From an uncultured Clostridia bacterium (lineage in GTDB: Bacteria > Bacillota > Clostridia > TANB77 > CAG-508), in contig CAKPLD010000007.1 of NCBI GenBank assembly GCA_934167225.1, positions 1-33,340 on the forward strand: a stretch of 33,340 bases of DNA. The letters are read 5' to 3'. The position numbers were made by a program, and so were the translations under genes. The notes under the pieces are model-generated. The model worked only from the letters and a program-made list of their open reading frames with translations. It had not been told where the DNA came from and did not search any database. The number at the start of each line of letters is the position of its first letter. The first letter of the stretch is position 1. Shown here in pieces: positions 32,354-33,340 of the stretch.

Positions 32354-33340
32354 TTATTTAGAAATCAATTCACACACAATATTACTAAATTCAGTAGGAT
32401 TTTCAATATTTAATCCCTCGATCAATCTAGCACCATCATATAAAATCTTGCTATACTTTTTAAGTTCTGCTTTATCATTCAAATACAAATTCTTTAATTT
32501 TTGTGCAATTGGATGATTTTCATTAATCTCCAAAATCATTTTCGCCTTAACTCCTTGATTATTAGGCATAGAATTAAGAACTTTTTCCATCTCTGTTGAA
32601 ATTTCTCCCTCACTGCTTAAACAAACAGGATGATCTTTTAATTTATGAGTAAATCTAACTTCCTCAACATCCTTAATTTCATCTTTCATCAAAGTAAACA
32701 TATCCTTATTTTCTTCATTTATTTTCTTTAACGCTTCTTTTTCTTCTTTACTTTCTAAATCAAGATTATCTGAAGATACATTTGCAAATTGTTTTTTATC
32801 ATATTCCATTAAAACTTTTAAAACAAATTCATCAATATTTTCTGTTAAATATAGTATTTCATAACCTTTTTCTTTAACTCCTTGGACCTGTGGCAACATA
32901 TCAATTTTATCAATTGTTTCACCTGCTGCATAGAATATTTTTTCTTGTCCTTCTTTCATTCTTTCTACATATTCTTTTAGAGTTGTAAGATTTTTAGTTG
33001 TTGATGAATAGAACAAAATTAAATCTTTTAGATTATCTTTATTCATTCCAAAGTCATTGTAGCAACCAAATTTTAGTTGTGTTCCAAAGTTTTTGAATAT
33101 TTTTTCATATTCTTCCCTATCATTTTTAAGCATATTTTCTAGTTCTTGTCTTATCTTTTTTTCTATGTTTTTAGCAATTGTTTTTAATTGTCTATCTTGT
33201 TGTAATAGCTCTCTTGATATGTTTAAAGATAGGTCTGGGCTATCAATTAAACCTTTTACAAATCCAAAATAATCTGGTAATAAATCTTGACACTTGTCCA
33301 TTATTAACACACCATTTGAATATAGTTGTAATCCTTTTTC
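32354..33340 (-). CDS. htpG: Chaperone HtpG (Hsp90), C-terminal half, cut by window end
   Basis: 329 C-terminal residues of an Hsp90 of about 620. The part present is the middle and dimerisation domains: EKGLQLYSNGVLIMDKCQDL, DYFGFVKGLIDSPDLSLNIS, SRELLQQDRQLKTIAKNIEK, FYAAGETIDKIDMLPQVQG and EILYLTENIDEFVLKVL. The N-terminal ATPase domain lies beyond the window. The frame stays open to the last base. HtpG is a cytosolic, ATP-dependent folding helper. No in-frame CGG was seen. Confidence 0.94.
   Translation of the reverse strand, partial: EKGLQLYSNGVLIMDKCQDLLPDYFGFVKGLIDSPDLSLNISRELLQQDRQLKTIAKNIEKKIRQELENMLKNDREEYEKIFKNFGTQLKFGCYNDFGMNKDNLKDLILFYSSTTKNLTTLKEYVERMKEGQEKIFYAAGETIDKIDMLPQVQGVKEKGYEILYLTENIDEFVLKVLMEYDKKQFANVSSDNLDLESKEEKEALKKINEENKDMFTLMKDEIKDVEEVRFTHKLKDHPVCLSSEGEISTEMEKVLNSMPNNQGVKAKMILEINENHPIAQKLKNLYLNDKAELKKYSKILYDGARLIEGLNIENPTEFSNIVCELISK

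Noticed and set aside
1..33340. CRISPR array, tRNA, rRNA or obvious riboswitch
   Set aside because: I looked for regularly spaced repeats, cloverleaf-like segments and long conserved leaders; none was visible. The only tandem repeats are the 33-bp coiled-coil units and the short 11-bp-period pairs.

Overview
The window is AT-rich DNA from a low-GC, endospore-forming Firmicute, most likely an anaerobic gut-type Clostridia. The evidence is an intact spo0A, the sporulation genes spoIIP, spoVB, ylbJ, ytvI and a ytxC-like gene, AGGAGG-type ribosome binding sites, SLH-domain surface proteins and clear sigma-A promoters. No species can be named from the sequence alone.

Layout. Bases 1-860 hold the start of a GNAT acetyltransferase and a YfcE-type phosphodiesterase (both -). 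Bases 1008-3462 hold two tandem, about 87% identical SLH surface proteins (+), each with its own promoter and terminator and separated by a 25-bp perfect hairpin. Bases 3508-5244 hold a one-piece ABC exporter and a NUDIX-like stub (-). Bases 5382-9270 look like a decayed integrated island in the 3' end of secA: a 39-bp copy of the secA tail (34/39) marks its far edge. The island carries an AbiE toxin-antitoxin pair with an internally deleted toxin, small unknown genes, a repeat protein and an IS30-type transposase remnant. Next come secA (-), an anchored DUF1980-like protein (+) and a hendecad coiled-coil protein (-). Bases 13377-20377 are a co-directional run recJ-relA-metallo-hydrolase-spoIIP-ytvI (-). 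Then follow ytxC-like and spoVB (+), rlmN (-), a bactofilin-like membrane protein and a class A PBP (+), ylbJ (+), spo0A (-), yigZ (-), ytqA (+), rdgB (-) and the C-terminal half of htpG (-, cut by the window end).

The main observation concerns the codon CGG. Six genes (ytvI, spoIIP, recJ, spoVB, ylbJ, yigZ) appear broken when read in triplets. Each is restored to full family length by skipping one C at an in-frame CGG, so that CGGN is read as a single glycine. There are ten such sites (three each in ytvI and ylbJ, one in each other gene). All lie in codon phase 0, and the glycine restored fits the family at each. I found no in-frame CGG read as ordinary arginine in any backbone gene, although about fifty CGG trinucleotides occur out of phase. 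The only in-frame CGG that must be read as Arg is in a repeat-protein gene inside the putative island. This suggests a genome-wide non-triplet decoding rule (quadruplet CGGN = Gly, or +1 frameshifting at an unassigned CGG) rather than ordinary gene decay. Sequencing error must still be excluded from raw reads.

Functionally, the backbone combines protein export (SecA), stringent response (Rel), DNA repair (RecJ), translation quality (RlmN), nucleotide-pool cleaning (RdgB), cell-wall synthesis (PBP) and a cluster of sporulation genes. Eight of the ten CGG sites fall in sporulation genes.
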